The notes under the pieces: model-generated
Told to the model about the DNA's origin: nothing
Seen by the model: only the letters and a program-made list of their open reading frames with translations
Databases searched by the model: none
Part shown: one piece after another, positions 41,869-50,821 of the stretch
Position numbering within the stretch: position 1 is the stretch's first letter
Layout of the letters: every line of letters begins with the position of its first letter
Made by a program: the position numbers and the translations under genes
Assembly (NCBI RefSeq): GCF_001879715.1
Contig: NZ_MNBW01000003.1
Span: 124,001 to 188,000, forward strand
Length of the DNA stretch: 64,000 nt
Direction: 5' to 3'
Source: Nioella nitratireducens
GTDB lineage: Bacteria; Pseudomonadota; Alphaproteobacteria; Rhodobacterales; Rhodobacteraceae

Positions 41869-43041
41869 ATGATGTCGCGTAACTTGCGTCATTTCCGGGT
41901 TTTCCTTGCCGTGGCGGATCTGCATTCGCCGACGCAGGCTGCGGTCGCCTGCGGGGTCTCGCAGCCTGCGGTAACCCAATCGCTTGGCAAGCTTGAAAAC
42001 GAGGCCGGCGGGCCACTGTTCGAGCGCACCCGGCAAGGGTTTTTCCTGACAGAGCGCGGCGCCCTGTTCGAGGCGCGGCTGCGTCGTGCGATGACCCGGC
42101 TCGATACCAGCTTGTCCGAGGTGTCACCCCGCCTGATCCTGACCGCTACGGCTGCACAACTGACGGCGCTGATCGCCATGACCGAGGCGCAGAACTTTAC
42201 CCTTGCGGCGCGACGGCTGGGATTGGCGCAACCCACGGTGCATCGCGCCATTGCCCAGATCGAGCAAGAGGCGCCGCGCCCCATGTTCGAGCGGACCTCG
42301 TTCGGCATGGTGCCGACCCGGCCCTGCCAGCGGCTGGCGCAGGCGGCGCGGCTGGCATTTTCCGAATTCGATCAGGCGGCGGCGGAATTGGCCGAGTTCG
42401 ACGGGCGCGAGGTCGGACGGATCGTCGTCGGAGCGTTGCCGCTGTCACGCTCGGTCCTGTTGCCAGCAGCGTTGGCGCGGTTTCATGCCGCTCGGCCCCG
42501 GCAAAGGGTGACGGTTCTGGATGGCCGCTACGACGACCTGCTCGGCGGCATTCGGCGCGGCGATGTGGATGTCATGATCGGGGCGCTGCGCGATCCGCTG
42601 CCAATTGCGGATGTAACCCAAGAGTCCCTGTTCGACGACCATCTGGCGTTTGTGGCCGGTCCTGAGCACCCGCTGGCTGGCGCGCGGGATGTGCCGTTGG
42701 ACGGACTGACCGCCTATTCATGGGTCGTTCCGCGCTCTGGCACGCCATCGCGGTCGCAGTTCGATGCGTTGTTCGTGGAGCGGGGGCTGCCGATGCCGGA
42801 CCGGCTGCTGGAATGTGGTTCGATCCTGATGATGCGAGAGCTTTTGCGGCGCGGCGCGGGCCTTGGCTGCATCTCGGGCAAACAGGCCGAGGCGGAAATC
42901 GCCAATGGCTTGCTGGTTCGCGTCAAGGCCGGGATCGAATGGCCCGGTCGCCCCATCGGCCTGACCTATCGCGCGGAATGGGTGCCGACAAAGGCGCAGG
43001 CGCAGCTTCTGGACCTGATCCGGGACGAGGCGCGGGCGTGA
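41869..43041 (+). CDS. LysR-type regulator with two tandem N-terminal HTH domains
   Basis: 390 residues, about 90 longer than a normal LysR protein. The first HTH spans about residues 6-62 (FLAVADLHSPTQAAVACGVSQPAVTQSLGKLE), and a second about 90-148 (MTEAQNFTLAARRLGLAQPTVHRAIAQIEQE). The effector domain follows from about 160. Both HTH copies look intact. It is divergent from the dioxygenase gene and convergent with the DUF2783 and monooxygenase genes. ATG codons at 41869 and 41872 are equivalent starts. It probably controls ring-cleavage genes in response to an aromatic compound. Confidence 0.88.
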   Translation: MMSRNLRHFRVFLAVADLHSPTQAAVACGVSQPAVTQSLGKLENEAGGPLFERTRQGFFLTERGALFEARLRRAMTRLDTSLSEVSPRLILTATAAQLTALIAMTEAQNFTLAARRLGLAQPTVHRAIAQIEQEAPRPMFERTSFGMVPTRPCQRLAQAARLAFSEFDQAAAELAEFDGREVGRIVVGALPLSRSVLLPAALARFHAARPRQRVTVLDGRYDDLLGGIRRGDVDVMIGALRDPLPIADVTQESLFDDHLAFVAGPEHPLAGARDVPLDGLTAYSWVVPRSGTPSRSQFDALFVERGLPMPDRLLECGSILMMRELLRRGAGLGCISGKQAEAEIANGLLVRVKAGIEWPGRPIGLTYRAEWVPTKAQAQLLDLIRDEARA

Positions 43042-43045
43042 TCCG

Positions 43046-43231
43046 TCAAGGGGCTGGCAACAGCCCGGTCTTGCATTCCTCGATCAGGGCAACGCACGGG
43101 GCTGCCGATCCGACCTCTTCCGATAGGGCCAGGGCCAACTTGGCCAGAAAAAGCGTGGAGCGATCGGGGCCGACGCTGTCCAGCGCCTTGGCGAGAGTGT
43201 CGTAGACGGTTTCCAGATCGGTCGGGGTCAT
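43046..43231 (-). CDS. DUF2783-like small protein
   Basis: 61 residues: LETVYDTLAKALDSVGPDRSTLFLAKLALALSEEVGSAAPCVALIE resembles the DUF2783 family, whose members are usually encoded next to FAD-binding monooxygenases. Its start overlaps the monooxygenase stop by 4 bp, so the two are co-translated. It may be a stability or assembly partner. Function unproven. Confidence 0.7.
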   Translation of the reverse strand: MTPTDLETVYDTLAKALDSVGPDRSTLFLAKLALALSEEVGSAAPCVALIEECKTGLLPAP

Positions 43232-44832
43232 GCCATTTCCTTGTGTTCAGCCAGCAGGTTGGACAGGGCCACAGTGATCGCCGTTGCAGAGCCCTGTCGC
43301 CAGCGCGCCGCAATATGCAGGTCGGGCCGTATCAGGTAGGCGCTGCCCTCGATGGCGCCGTAGGGGCGCGCAGCGGGGCCCGTTGCCGGCAAGGGCACCA
43401 CCGTCAGGTCGGGGTGCGCAGGCACGGACACTGCGCCAAAGGTCAGCAAGGTCAGCCCCGGTCCGATGCGGTCGGAGAGAAACCCGTCGTCAAGCGCTAC
43501 GTCTTGCAGCATCGCCCCCGGTTTCGGCCCGCCCTCAAAGCCGGGGTCGTCGGGCATGGTCGCCGGGCTGTCGGAATAGGTATAGGGTGTCATCTGGCGC
43601 GGGTTGGCCAGCCGCCCGGCGCTTTCGCGCGTCAGGGCGAGGGACAACGCCGCGTCCCGCATCAATCGCCACCCGGCCGTGGGCGGCGTCATGAACCGCG
43701 TGCTTTTGGTGGCGTTGGCGAAGACATCCAGCGTTGCGCCCCGGCGTTCCGGCGAATAGCTGTCGAGCAGCGCTTCGCCCGCCCGCCCGGTCAGCACCCA
43801 TGCCAGTTTCCAGCCGATATTCATGCCGTCCGCGATGCCGTTATTCAGCCCGCGCACCCCGAAGATCGGCACGATATGGGCGCTGTCCCCGATGAATACA
43901 ACGCGCCCGTCGCGGTAGTCGTCCAGCAACAGGGTATTGGCGGAATAGACGCTCCACCATTCCAGATCCCACGGGCCGTCATGGCCGATCTCGGCCAGAA
44001 CCCCGGCGACCGAGGCGCGCACGTTTTCTTCGCGCGTGGCCTTGTCATTGGCCTCGTCGTCACGCAGTTGATAGTCGATCCGCCAGATATTGTCGGGCTG
44101 TTTGTGGATCAGCACCGTGCCGCCGGGGCGGCAGGCCGGATCGAACAGGGCGCGGCGGATGGTGGGGTAGTCATGGTCCATCTGCACATCGGCGATGACA
44201 TAGCGGCCCTCGTAGTTCTCGCCCTTCAGGCGCAGCCCGCGCGCCGCCCGGATAGAACTGCGCGCGCCGTCGGCCGCCAGCAGCCAATCGGCAGTCAGGT
44301 CATAGGCCCCGTTGGGGTCGCGCACGGACAGACGTACGCCCGCGTCGATGTCTTGCACGCCGGCCACGTCGCTTTGCCAGCGGGTCTCGATCAGGTCGCA
44401 CGCTGCCACGGCCTGCCACAGGAAGGCTTCGATATATTGCTGTTCGAGGTTGTACATCGGTCGAAATTTTTCGTCCGGGCCATCGGGCATGTCGAATTCG
44501 AGGATTTGCTGACCGCGAAAGAAGCTGCGCCCCTTGGTCCAGCCGAGGGATTTGTCGAGAAATGGCGCGACCGCCCCCAATTGATCGAGGATGTGAAAGC
44601 TCGATCGAGATACGCAGATCGCGCGGCTGCCGTCGTTGAAGGTCTCCTTGGCATCCAGAAGCAGGCTGGCCACCCCGTGTTTCGCCAGCGTCAGCGCCGC
44701 CACCATCCCCACCGGACCCGCCCCCACGATGATCACCGGGCGGTGTGCCTCGGTCGCGGGCCGGTCGGGCGCGTCGAAATGCGGGTAGTCGAAATAAAGC
44801 GAGTCCAGCTCGCCACGGCCTGCGGGGCGCAT
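43228..44832 (-). CDS. Class A flavoprotein aromatic monooxygenase (MhpA/PheA-like)
   Basis: 534 residues. The FAD Rossmann motif GAGPVG is at residues 37-42. The second FAD/NADPH motif is ADGARSSIR, and VVFIGDSAHIVPIFGVRGLNNGIADGMNIGWKLAW binds the flavin ribityl chain. A thioredoxin-like C-terminal domain is probable. It hydroxylates a phenolic ring using NAD(P)H and O2, which would prepare a substrate for the extradiol-type enzyme 3 kb away. ATG at 44832 is chosen; a Met at the head of a longer frame (45693) reads through the LuxR gene. Confidence 0.9.
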   Translation of the reverse strand: MRPAGRGELDSLYFDYPHFDAPDRPATEAHRPVIIVGAGPVGMVAALTLAKHGVASLLLDAKETFNDGSRAICVSRSSFHILDQLGAVAPFLDKSLGWTKGRSFFRGQQILEFDMPDGPDEKFRPMYNLEQQYIEAFLWQAVAACDLIETRWQSDVAGVQDIDAGVRLSVRDPNGAYDLTADWLLAADGARSSIRAARGLRLKGENYEGRYVIADVQMDHDYPTIRRALFDPACRPGGTVLIHKQPDNIWRIDYQLRDDEANDKATREENVRASVAGVLAEIGHDGPWDLEWWSVYSANTLLLDDYRDGRVVFIGDSAHIVPIFGVRGLNNGIADGMNIGWKLAWVLTGRAGEALLDSYSPERRGATLDVFANATKSTRFMTPPTAGWRLMRDAALSLALTRESAGRLANPRQMTPYTYSDSPATMPDDPGFEGGPKPGAMLQDVALDDGFLSDRIGPGLTLLTFGAVSVPAHPDLTVVPLPATGPAARPYGAIEGSAYLIRPDLHIAARWRQGSATAITVALSNLLAEHKEMA

Positions 44833-44913
44833 GGGGGGTTCTCCTCGTGGTCCTGTCCCGGCTTTTATAGCCCGGCGCGCTGACCTAAACAGTCCTACAA
44901 AAAGGGGGACAGG

Positions 44914-45612
44914 ATGCCCACGCCCGACACCATCGCCCGGATCGACGCCTGCCTTGCCCTTAGGGGCGGCGATGGCTGGGCCGACCCTTTCGTGGACCTC
45001 GTCGAAGCCACCGGCGCGGTGCAGGTCATGGTGTTTTCCTACACGTCCGAGCGGGCGGCCTGCCTGATGTCGCGAAATTTCCGGCAAACGGCGGTCGGGG
45101 CGCGGCTGTCGCACGATTACCTTGATGGATGGTATCGGCGCGATCCGCTGGTCGCGCAGGTGCGGGACATGGCCGAGGGCACGTTGGCGCAAGTCGAAAG
45201 TGCCGATATTGCCCCAGCGATGAGCGAGGAATATCGCGCGCGGTTCTACGATCGGCCGGGATTGGCCGGAAAGACGGCGGTGTTGGTGGCGGGCGTGCGG
45301 CTGCGCCTTGCGGTGTATTTCTATTGGCGGAACGGGCCGCCTGCCGCCGGTGATCCGACGATCCCGCTGCTGGCACGTCTCGCGCTGTTGCATTTCGAGG
45401 CGCGGTCGGAACATGCGCCCCCCGCCCCGCTGGCGGTGTTGTCGGACCGCGAGCGGGATGTCTGCCTCGGGATCCTGTCGGGGAAAAAGGCGGAATTGAT
45501 CGCGGCAGATCTGGGGATTGCCCCGTCCAGTGTCGTCACCTATCGGACCCGCGCCTACACCAAGCTCGGGATTTCGTCGCGGGGGGCGCTCTTCGCCCTG
45601 TGTGCTGCCTGA
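44914..45612 (+). CDS. LuxR-type HTH transcriptional regulator
   Basis: 232 residues. A C-terminal GerE/LuxR HTH (about residues 170-228, LSDRERDVCLGILSGKKAELIAADLGIAPSSVVTYRTRAYTKLGI) follows an N-terminal region of unknown fold that lacks a recognisable autoinducer pocket motif. It is divergent from the monooxygenase gene (81-bp gap), so it is a likely controller of it. ATG at 44914 follows GGGGGACAGG. Confidence 0.85.
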   Translation: MPTPDTIARIDACLALRGGDGWADPFVDLVEATGAVQVMVFSYTSERAACLMSRNFRQTAVGARLSHDYLDGWYRRDPLVAQVRDMAEGTLAQVESADIAPAMSEEYRARFYDRPGLAGKTAVLVAGVRLRLAVYFYWRNGPPAAGDPTIPLLARLALLHFEARSEHAPPAPLAVLSDRERDVCLGILSGKKAELIAADLGIAPSSVVTYRTRAYTKLGISSRGALFALCAA

Positions 45613-45726
45613 ATGGTGGGCCGAGGCGGCGGGAACCCGCAAACCGGCCCCGGTCACACAAAAAGCTGAGTGGTCATTACCGCTTTCGCCCACTAGGTAT
45701 GGGCCAGATCATGCCGGGGGCAGACC

Positions 45727-47496
45727 GTGCGCCATTTGACATCGATTCTCGCGCTTGTTGCGGCGGCGGCCACGGCTGGGCCGGTTACGGCAGAGGTGCG
45801 CCTGACCGTGTCCGGCGGGGCCGATACCCTGCAAGATGACCTGCGGGCGGCGTCCCGGCTGGTCAGCTTGGGCGAGCCGAGCACCCAATCCGCGCAGGAT
45901 GTGATCGCGGCGGCCCGGTCCGATTATTCCCGGCTGCTCGCCGCCCTCTATGAACGCGGCTATTTCGGTCCGGTTCTGTCGATCCGGCTGGATGGGGTCG
46001 AGGCGGCTGACCTGTCGCCGTTTCGGGGCGGAACCGCCTTCCAGACGGTTGAAATAGCGGTAGAGCCCGGTCGCGCATTCCGACTTGGCCAAGCGCAAAT
46101 CGCGCCGCTGGCCCCGCGCACCGAGGTGCCGGAAGAGTTCGCCCCCGGCGGCCCGGCGACGACCCCCTTGCTGCGGCGCACCGCAGAAGCGGGCATCTCT
46201 GGCTGGCGGGACGCGGGCCATGCGGCGGCGGTCATCGCGGATCAGAGCATCACGGCGCGCCAGGCCGATGCCGAACTGGATGTCGACATCCGGCTCGATC
46301 CCGGCCCGTTGGCCATCTTTGGCACGCTGACCCCCACCGGGCAGGAACGGATGCGCGAAGATCGTATCCGCCGCATCGCCGGTCTGCCGAGCGGAACGCA
46401 GTTCGATCCCGCGACCCTTGACCGTGTCGCGGGCCGTTTGCGGGATACCGGGGCGTTTTCCTCGGTGGCGCTGACCGAGCAACCGATTGCAGAGGACGGC
46501 ACCCTCGATCTTCAGGCGGAGCTGGTCGAAGCGCCCTTGCGACGGCTTGGGTTCGGGGCGCAGGTGTCTTCGAATGACGGGGTTGGTCTGTCGGCCTACT
46601 GGCTGCACCGAAACCTCTTTGGCGGGGCCGAGCGGCTTCGGCTGGATGCGGAAGTCTCGGGCCTTGGCGGCGAAAATGGCGGGTATGATGCGCTTTTGTC
46701 GGCGCATTATTCGCGCCCGGCCTCGCTGACACCCGACACGACGCTGGAATTCGGGGTGACGCTGGAACATCTCGACGAGGTGACTTTCACCGATGACCGG
46801 ATCGCCCTGTCGGCGGGGTTGAGCCGCTGGTTTTCGGAAACGCTGGATGGCTCGCTTGCGATTGAACTATCGCGTTCCGAAGTGACGGACGCGTTTTCGA
46901 CGCGGGGCGTGACCATGCTGTCGCTGCCCGCTGCACTGACATGGGACAACCGCGATGACGCTTTCGATCCGCGAAACGGGGCCTATGCCGAGCTTGGCGT
47001 GGCCCCCTTCGCCATGGAGGACGGCAGCGGCGGCGTGCGGCTGGATCTGGATACGCGGGGGTACATGGGCTTTGGCGAGAACGATCGCACCCGGCTGGCT
47101 GCGCGGCTGCAACTGGGCACGGTCGATGGCGGGGCAGTGGCCACGTTGCCGCCCGATTGGCTGTACTTTTCCGGCGGGGCGGGCACGGTACGGGGGCAAT
47201 CCTACCAGTCGCTCGGCGCGGTGCAGGGCGGTGTTCAGACCGGTGGCCGCAGTTTCGCAGGCGTGTCGCTGGAACTGCGGCAGGACATCATCGGCAATTG
47301 GGGGGCCGCGCTGTTCGCGGATGCGGGCTATGTATCGACCGACGCCTATTGGTCCGGGTCGAGTGACTGGCATTCCGGGGCCGGGGTCGGCGTGCGCTAC
47401 GATACCCCGGTCGGGCCGATCCGCTTCGACCTTGCGGCACCGCTGAACGATACGGGTGGCGTGTCTTTCTACATCGGCATAGGGCAGGCGTTTTGA
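45727..47496 (+). CDS. tamA: TamA, BamA-family outer-membrane assembly protein
   Basis: 589 residues with a signal peptide (residues ~1-22). POTRA repeats occupy about 23-270, then a BamA-type beta-barrel to the C-terminus, ending in aromatic F with the usual pattern GGVSFYIGIGQAF. The GxRG-like VRGQSYQSLG lies in the barrel. It works with TamB in outer-membrane protein or lipid transport. GTG at 45727 is the start. It overlaps tamB by 4 bp. Confidence 0.92.
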   Translation: MRHLTSILALVAAAATAGPVTAEVRLTVSGGADTLQDDLRAASRLVSLGEPSTQSAQDVIAAARSDYSRLLAALYERGYFGPVLSIRLDGVEAADLSPFRGGTAFQTVEIAVEPGRAFRLGQAQIAPLAPRTEVPEEFAPGGPATTPLLRRTAEAGISGWRDAGHAAAVIADQSITARQADAELDVDIRLDPGPLAIFGTLTPTGQERMREDRIRRIAGLPSGTQFDPATLDRVAGRLRDTGAFSSVALTEQPIAEDGTLDLQAELVEAPLRRLGFGAQVSSNDGVGLSAYWLHRNLFGGAERLRLDAEVSGLGGENGGYDALLSAHYSRPASLTPDTTLEFGVTLEHLDEVTFTDDRIALSAGLSRWFSETLDGSLAIELSRSEVTDAFSTRGVTMLSLPAALTWDNRDDAFDPRNGAYAELGVAPFAMEDGSGGVRLDLDTRGYMGFGENDRTRLAARLQLGTVDGGAVATLPPDWLYFSGGAGTVRGQSYQSLGAVQGGVQTGGRSFAGVSLELRQDIIGNWGAALFADAGYVSTDAYWSGSSDWHSGAGVGVRYDTPVGPIRFDLAAPLNDTGGVSFYIGIGQAF

Positions 47497-50400
47497 TCCG
47501 GGTTTTCTTGATCCTTGTGACCGTCTTCTGGGCGGGGGCTGCTGCGGCGCAGGACCAAGGCGATGATCGGTCCCGGCTGGTGCGTTTCCTCGAAGACTCG
47601 CTGTCTGACGGCGCTGCGCGGGATGTGCGGATCGAAGGCTTTGCCGGTGCGCTCAGCGCCACCGCCACGCTCGACCGGCTGACCATCGCGGATGAGGACG
47701 GGATCTGGCTGACGCTGGAAGGCGCCGAATTGACATGGACCCGCTCGGCCCTGTTGCGCGGAGCGTTGGAGGTCGACCGGCTTGCCGCAGACCGTATTGT
47801 TCTGGCCCGGCTTCCGGCCACTGGCGGCGGCAACGCCCCCAGCCCCGAGGCAACGCCGTTCCAACTGCCCGACCTGCCGGTGTCGATCAATATTTCCGAG
47901 TTGCAGGTGGGCGAGATCGTGCTTGGTGCCCCTGTTCTGGGGCAGAACGTCCGCGCCAACCTGAGCGGGGCGGCCTCGCTGGCGGGCGGGGAAGGGGCAG
48001 CGACGCTTGACCTTGTGCGGCGCGACGGGCCGGAGGGTGCCTTTCACCTTGCGGCATCTTACGCCAATGCGACGGACACTCTGGATTTATCGTTGTCGCT
48101 GACCGAGGCCGAGGGCGGTATTGCTTCGACGCTGCTGTCGCTGCCCGGCGCGCCGTCGGTTGCCCTCGATCTGAGTGGGTCCGGGCCGCTCGATGACCTG
48201 ACCGTTGACCTTGCCCTTGCGACGGATGACACCCCGCGTCTGGCAGGCCAGCTTCGGCTTCAGGGCCAAGAGGATGGCGCCCGGCGGATCACGGCGGATG
48301 TGTCTGGCGACCTGGCGCCGCTGATGGCCCCGGACTATCGGCCCTTCTTCGGCGACGCGATCGCCTTGCAAGCGGATGCCGTGCAGGATGCGGATGGTGG
48401 GCTGCAATTGGATCGGGTCGCAATCGACACGGCCTCGTTGCGCTTGTCGGGCAGTGCAACGCTCGCCCCTGACGGGGTGCCGCTGCGGTTCCGCCTGACC
48501 GGGGATATCCGCGATGCGTCGGGCGCGCCGGTGCGCTTGCCGGTGCCGGGGCGGGTTCTGGTCGATGGGGCGGATATCGTGCTTGGCTATGACAGGGCCA
48601 GAGGCAATGACTGGCAGGGGCGGGCCGTCGTCTCGGGGATCGAGGCAGAGGGCAATCGCGTCGCCTCGGCCACCCTTGACATGACGGGCCGTATCACTCC
48701 GCCCGATCAGGGGGGCCTTGCGGTAACAGCGCAGGGCGACGTGTCCCTTGCAGGGCTCGCCCTGACCGATCAGGCCCTGCAAGAGGCGCTTGGCCCCGAG
48801 GCGGATCTTGCGCTGTCGCTGAGCTGGGAACAGGGACGCCCGCTTGACATCGACAGCCTGACCCTTGCCAGCCGGACGGCGAACCTGTCAGGCTCAGGCC
48901 GGTTTGAAACGGGGGACAGCACGCTCAACGCCAATGTGACCCTTGCGGGTAGTTTGCCCGATCTTGCCCCGTTTTCCGGCCTTGCGGGGCAGACCCTGTC
49001 AGGCGCCGCTGCGTTGCAGATGGAGGCCGAGGTCGAGGCCCTGTCGGGCGCCTTCGACACCACATTGACCCTGACGGGGCGCGATTTGCGCTATGGCTCC
49101 GCCCTGCCGCCCGCCTTGCTGGCTGGCGAGACCACGCTCTCCAGCCATGTGATCCGCGACGCCGACGGTCTGCGGCTAGAGGCGCTGGAGCTTGAGGGGC
49201 AGGCACTGTCGGCGAGTGCCCAAGGCACGCTCAGCTCGGGTGAAAGTCGCCTGACCGCCTCGGCACGGCTGGCCAATGCGGGCATCCTGACCAGCGCCCT
49301 CACCGGTCCGGTGACTGCCGATCTGGCCGTGTCGCGCGCCAGCGATGCGGTCCCTTGGGCGATCACCGCATCGGCGGCGGGGCAGGGTGGCTTGACGGCG
49401 GATATCTCGGGCCGGGTCGGCCTGCCGAATGGCGCGGTCGATCTGGCGGTAACCGGCGCTGTGCCGTTGGCGCTTGCCGATCCGTTCCTCGCCCCTCGCT
49501 CGTTGCGGGGCACCGCGCGTCTGGATCTCGCGGTGCAGGGGCAGCCGGGGCTGAACGCGGCCGGGGGAACAATCACGGCAACGGATGTCAGGGTGTCTCT
49601 GCCGGATGTCGGCATGGTGCTGCAAAATGTCAGCCTGTCCGCGTCTTTGTCGGGCGCCCGCGTCAGCCTGACGGGAACGGGGAATGCCGAGGCCGGGGGG
49701 CGGTTCTCTTTGGACGGGATGCTCGACATGACTGCGCCGGGGGTGCCGGGGCAGATCGACGTTACGCTGACCGGGCTCGTCATCAGCGAAGAGGGCCTTT
49801 TCCAGACGACGGTTCAGACCGGGACCATTTCCGTGCGCGGCCAGGTGGCCAATGGCCCGGCGGTCGGCGGCACCTTGGTGCTGGGGCAAACCGATATCTT
49901 GCTCGATGACCTCTCGTTCGGATCGTCCGAACCGATCCCCGACATTCGCCATGTTGGCGAGAGCAGCGCCCAAACCGCGACACGTGACCGGGCCGGGCTG
50001 ATCCAGAGGGGGGGCGGTACGCCCGCGCGCCCGGTGCCGCTGGACCTGACCGTATCTGCGCCGGCCCGCATTTTCTTGCGCGGGCGGGGTCTGGATGCGG
50101 AACTGGGCGGCGAGATCCGCATTGGCGGCACCAGTGCCAATGTCATCCCGTCGGGGCGCTTCGAATTGATCCGTGGTCGCCTGTCGCTGCTTGGCCAGCG
50201 CTTCGATCTGGACGAAGCCTCTGTCACGCTGCAAGGCAGTTTCGACCCGGTTCTGCGCGTCGTGGCGCAGACCCAGGCGGGCGATACGATGGTGACCATT
50301 ACCGTTGCGGGCCCGGCCTCGGCCCCCGAGTTGACCCTGTCATCGGCCCCGCAACTGCCGCAAGATGAAATCCTGTCCTTGCTGCTCTTCGGGCGCGAGG

Positions 50401-50720
50401 CGTCAAGCCTGTCGCCGGTGCAGGCCATCCAGCTTGTCGATGCTGTGTCGGGGTTTGCCGGGGGCGGCGGGCTGATCGCGGGGCTGCGCCAGTCCTTCGG
50501 TCTGGATGATGTCGACCTGACCACCGACAGCGAGGGCAACGCGCAGGTGTCGGTTGGGCGGTACCTGTCGGACAATGCCTATACCAGCGTTGAAATCAAC
50601 GGTCTTGGAGAGGCAGAACTGAATCTGAATCTTGACCTGACTCCGACGATCACCGCCCGCGGCGGGGTGGGGTCGGACGGTTCCAGCAGCCTAGGGGTGT
50701 TCTACGAGCGCGACTACTAA
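47493..50720 (+). CDS. tamB: TamB, translocation and assembly module inner-membrane protein
   Basis: 1075 residues. An N-terminal signal anchor (MIRVFLILVTVFWAGAAAA) is followed by a long beta-rich AsmA/TamB-like groove, with a DUF490/TamB domain over about residues 750-1075 that ends YTSVEINGLGEAELNLNLDLTPTITARG. It forms a bridge across the periplasm to TamA. TTG at 47493 overlaps the tamA stop (TTGA), so translation is coupled. Confidence 0.93.
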   Translation: MIRVFLILVTVFWAGAAAAQDQGDDRSRLVRFLEDSLSDGAARDVRIEGFAGALSATATLDRLTIADEDGIWLTLEGAELTWTRSALLRGALEVDRLAADRIVLARLPATGGGNAPSPEATPFQLPDLPVSINISELQVGEIVLGAPVLGQNVRANLSGAASLAGGEGAATLDLVRRDGPEGAFHLAASYANATDTLDLSLSLTEAEGGIASTLLSLPGAPSVALDLSGSGPLDDLTVDLALATDDTPRLAGQLRLQGQEDGARRITADVSGDLAPLMAPDYRPFFGDAIALQADAVQDADGGLQLDRVAIDTASLRLSGSATLAPDGVPLRFRLTGDIRDASGAPVRLPVPGRVLVDGADIVLGYDRARGNDWQGRAVVSGIEAEGNRVASATLDMTGRITPPDQGGLAVTAQGDVSLAGLALTDQALQEALGPEADLALSLSWEQGRPLDIDSLTLASRTANLSGSGRFETGDSTLNANVTLAGSLPDLAPFSGLAGQTLSGAAALQMEAEVEALSGAFDTTLTLTGRDLRYGSALPPALLAGETTLSSHVIRDADGLRLEALELEGQALSASAQGTLSSGESRLTASARLANAGILTSALTGPVTADLAVSRASDAVPWAITASAAGQGGLTADISGRVGLPNGAVDLAVTGAVPLALADPFLAPRSLRGTARLDLAVQGQPGLNAAGGTITATDVRVSLPDVGMVLQNVSLSASLSGARVSLTGTGNAEAGGRFSLDGMLDMTAPGVPGQIDVTLTGLVISEEGLFQTTVQTGTISVRGQVANGPAVGGTLVLGQTDILLDDLSFGSSEPIPDIRHVGESSAQTATRDRAGLIQRGGGTPARPVPLDLTVSAPARIFLRGRGLDAELGGEIRIGGTSANVIPSGRFELIRGRLSLLGQRFDLDEASVTLQGSFDPVLRVVAQTQAGDTMVTITVAGPASAPELTLSSAPQLPQDEILSLLLFGREASSLSPVQAIQLVDAVSGFAGGGGLIAGLRQSFGLDDVDLTTDSEGNAQVSVGRYLSDNAYTSVEINGLGEAELNLNLDLTPTITARGGVGSDGSSSLGVFYERDY

Positions 50721-50756
50721 ACGGTGGCGGTTCTGGCAGTATTGCTGCATTCAGGG

Positions 50757-50776
50757 TTGTATACTAATGTATGCAA
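50757..50776. promoter_or_regulatory. GntR-like inverted repeat before TSUP gene
   Basis: TTGTATAC (50757-50764)-TAAT-GTATGCAA (50769-50776); the arms match at seven of eight positions. TTGTATAC-type arms are common in GntR family sites. It lies 46-65 bp upstream of the TSUP start. Confidence 0.4.
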
Positions 50777-50778
50777 GC

Positions 50779-50803
50779 CACCATCCGAACAATCAGGATG
50801 GTG
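50779..50803. promoter_or_regulatory. CACCATCC hairpin before TSUP gene
   Basis: CACCATCC (50779-50786) and GGATGGTG (50796-50803), a perfect 8-bp inverted repeat around 9 nt. It lies 19 bp upstream of the TSUP ATG, so it may form an mRNA hairpin or be a second operator. Confidence 0.45.
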
Positions 50804-50821
50804 TGCTGCCGAAGGCGCGCA

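Noticed and set aside
42197-43313. Minus-strand frames opposite the double-HTH LysR gene
   Set aside because: Arg/Pro-rich shadows without motifs; only the 61-codon DUF2783-like frame at 43046-43231 has support.
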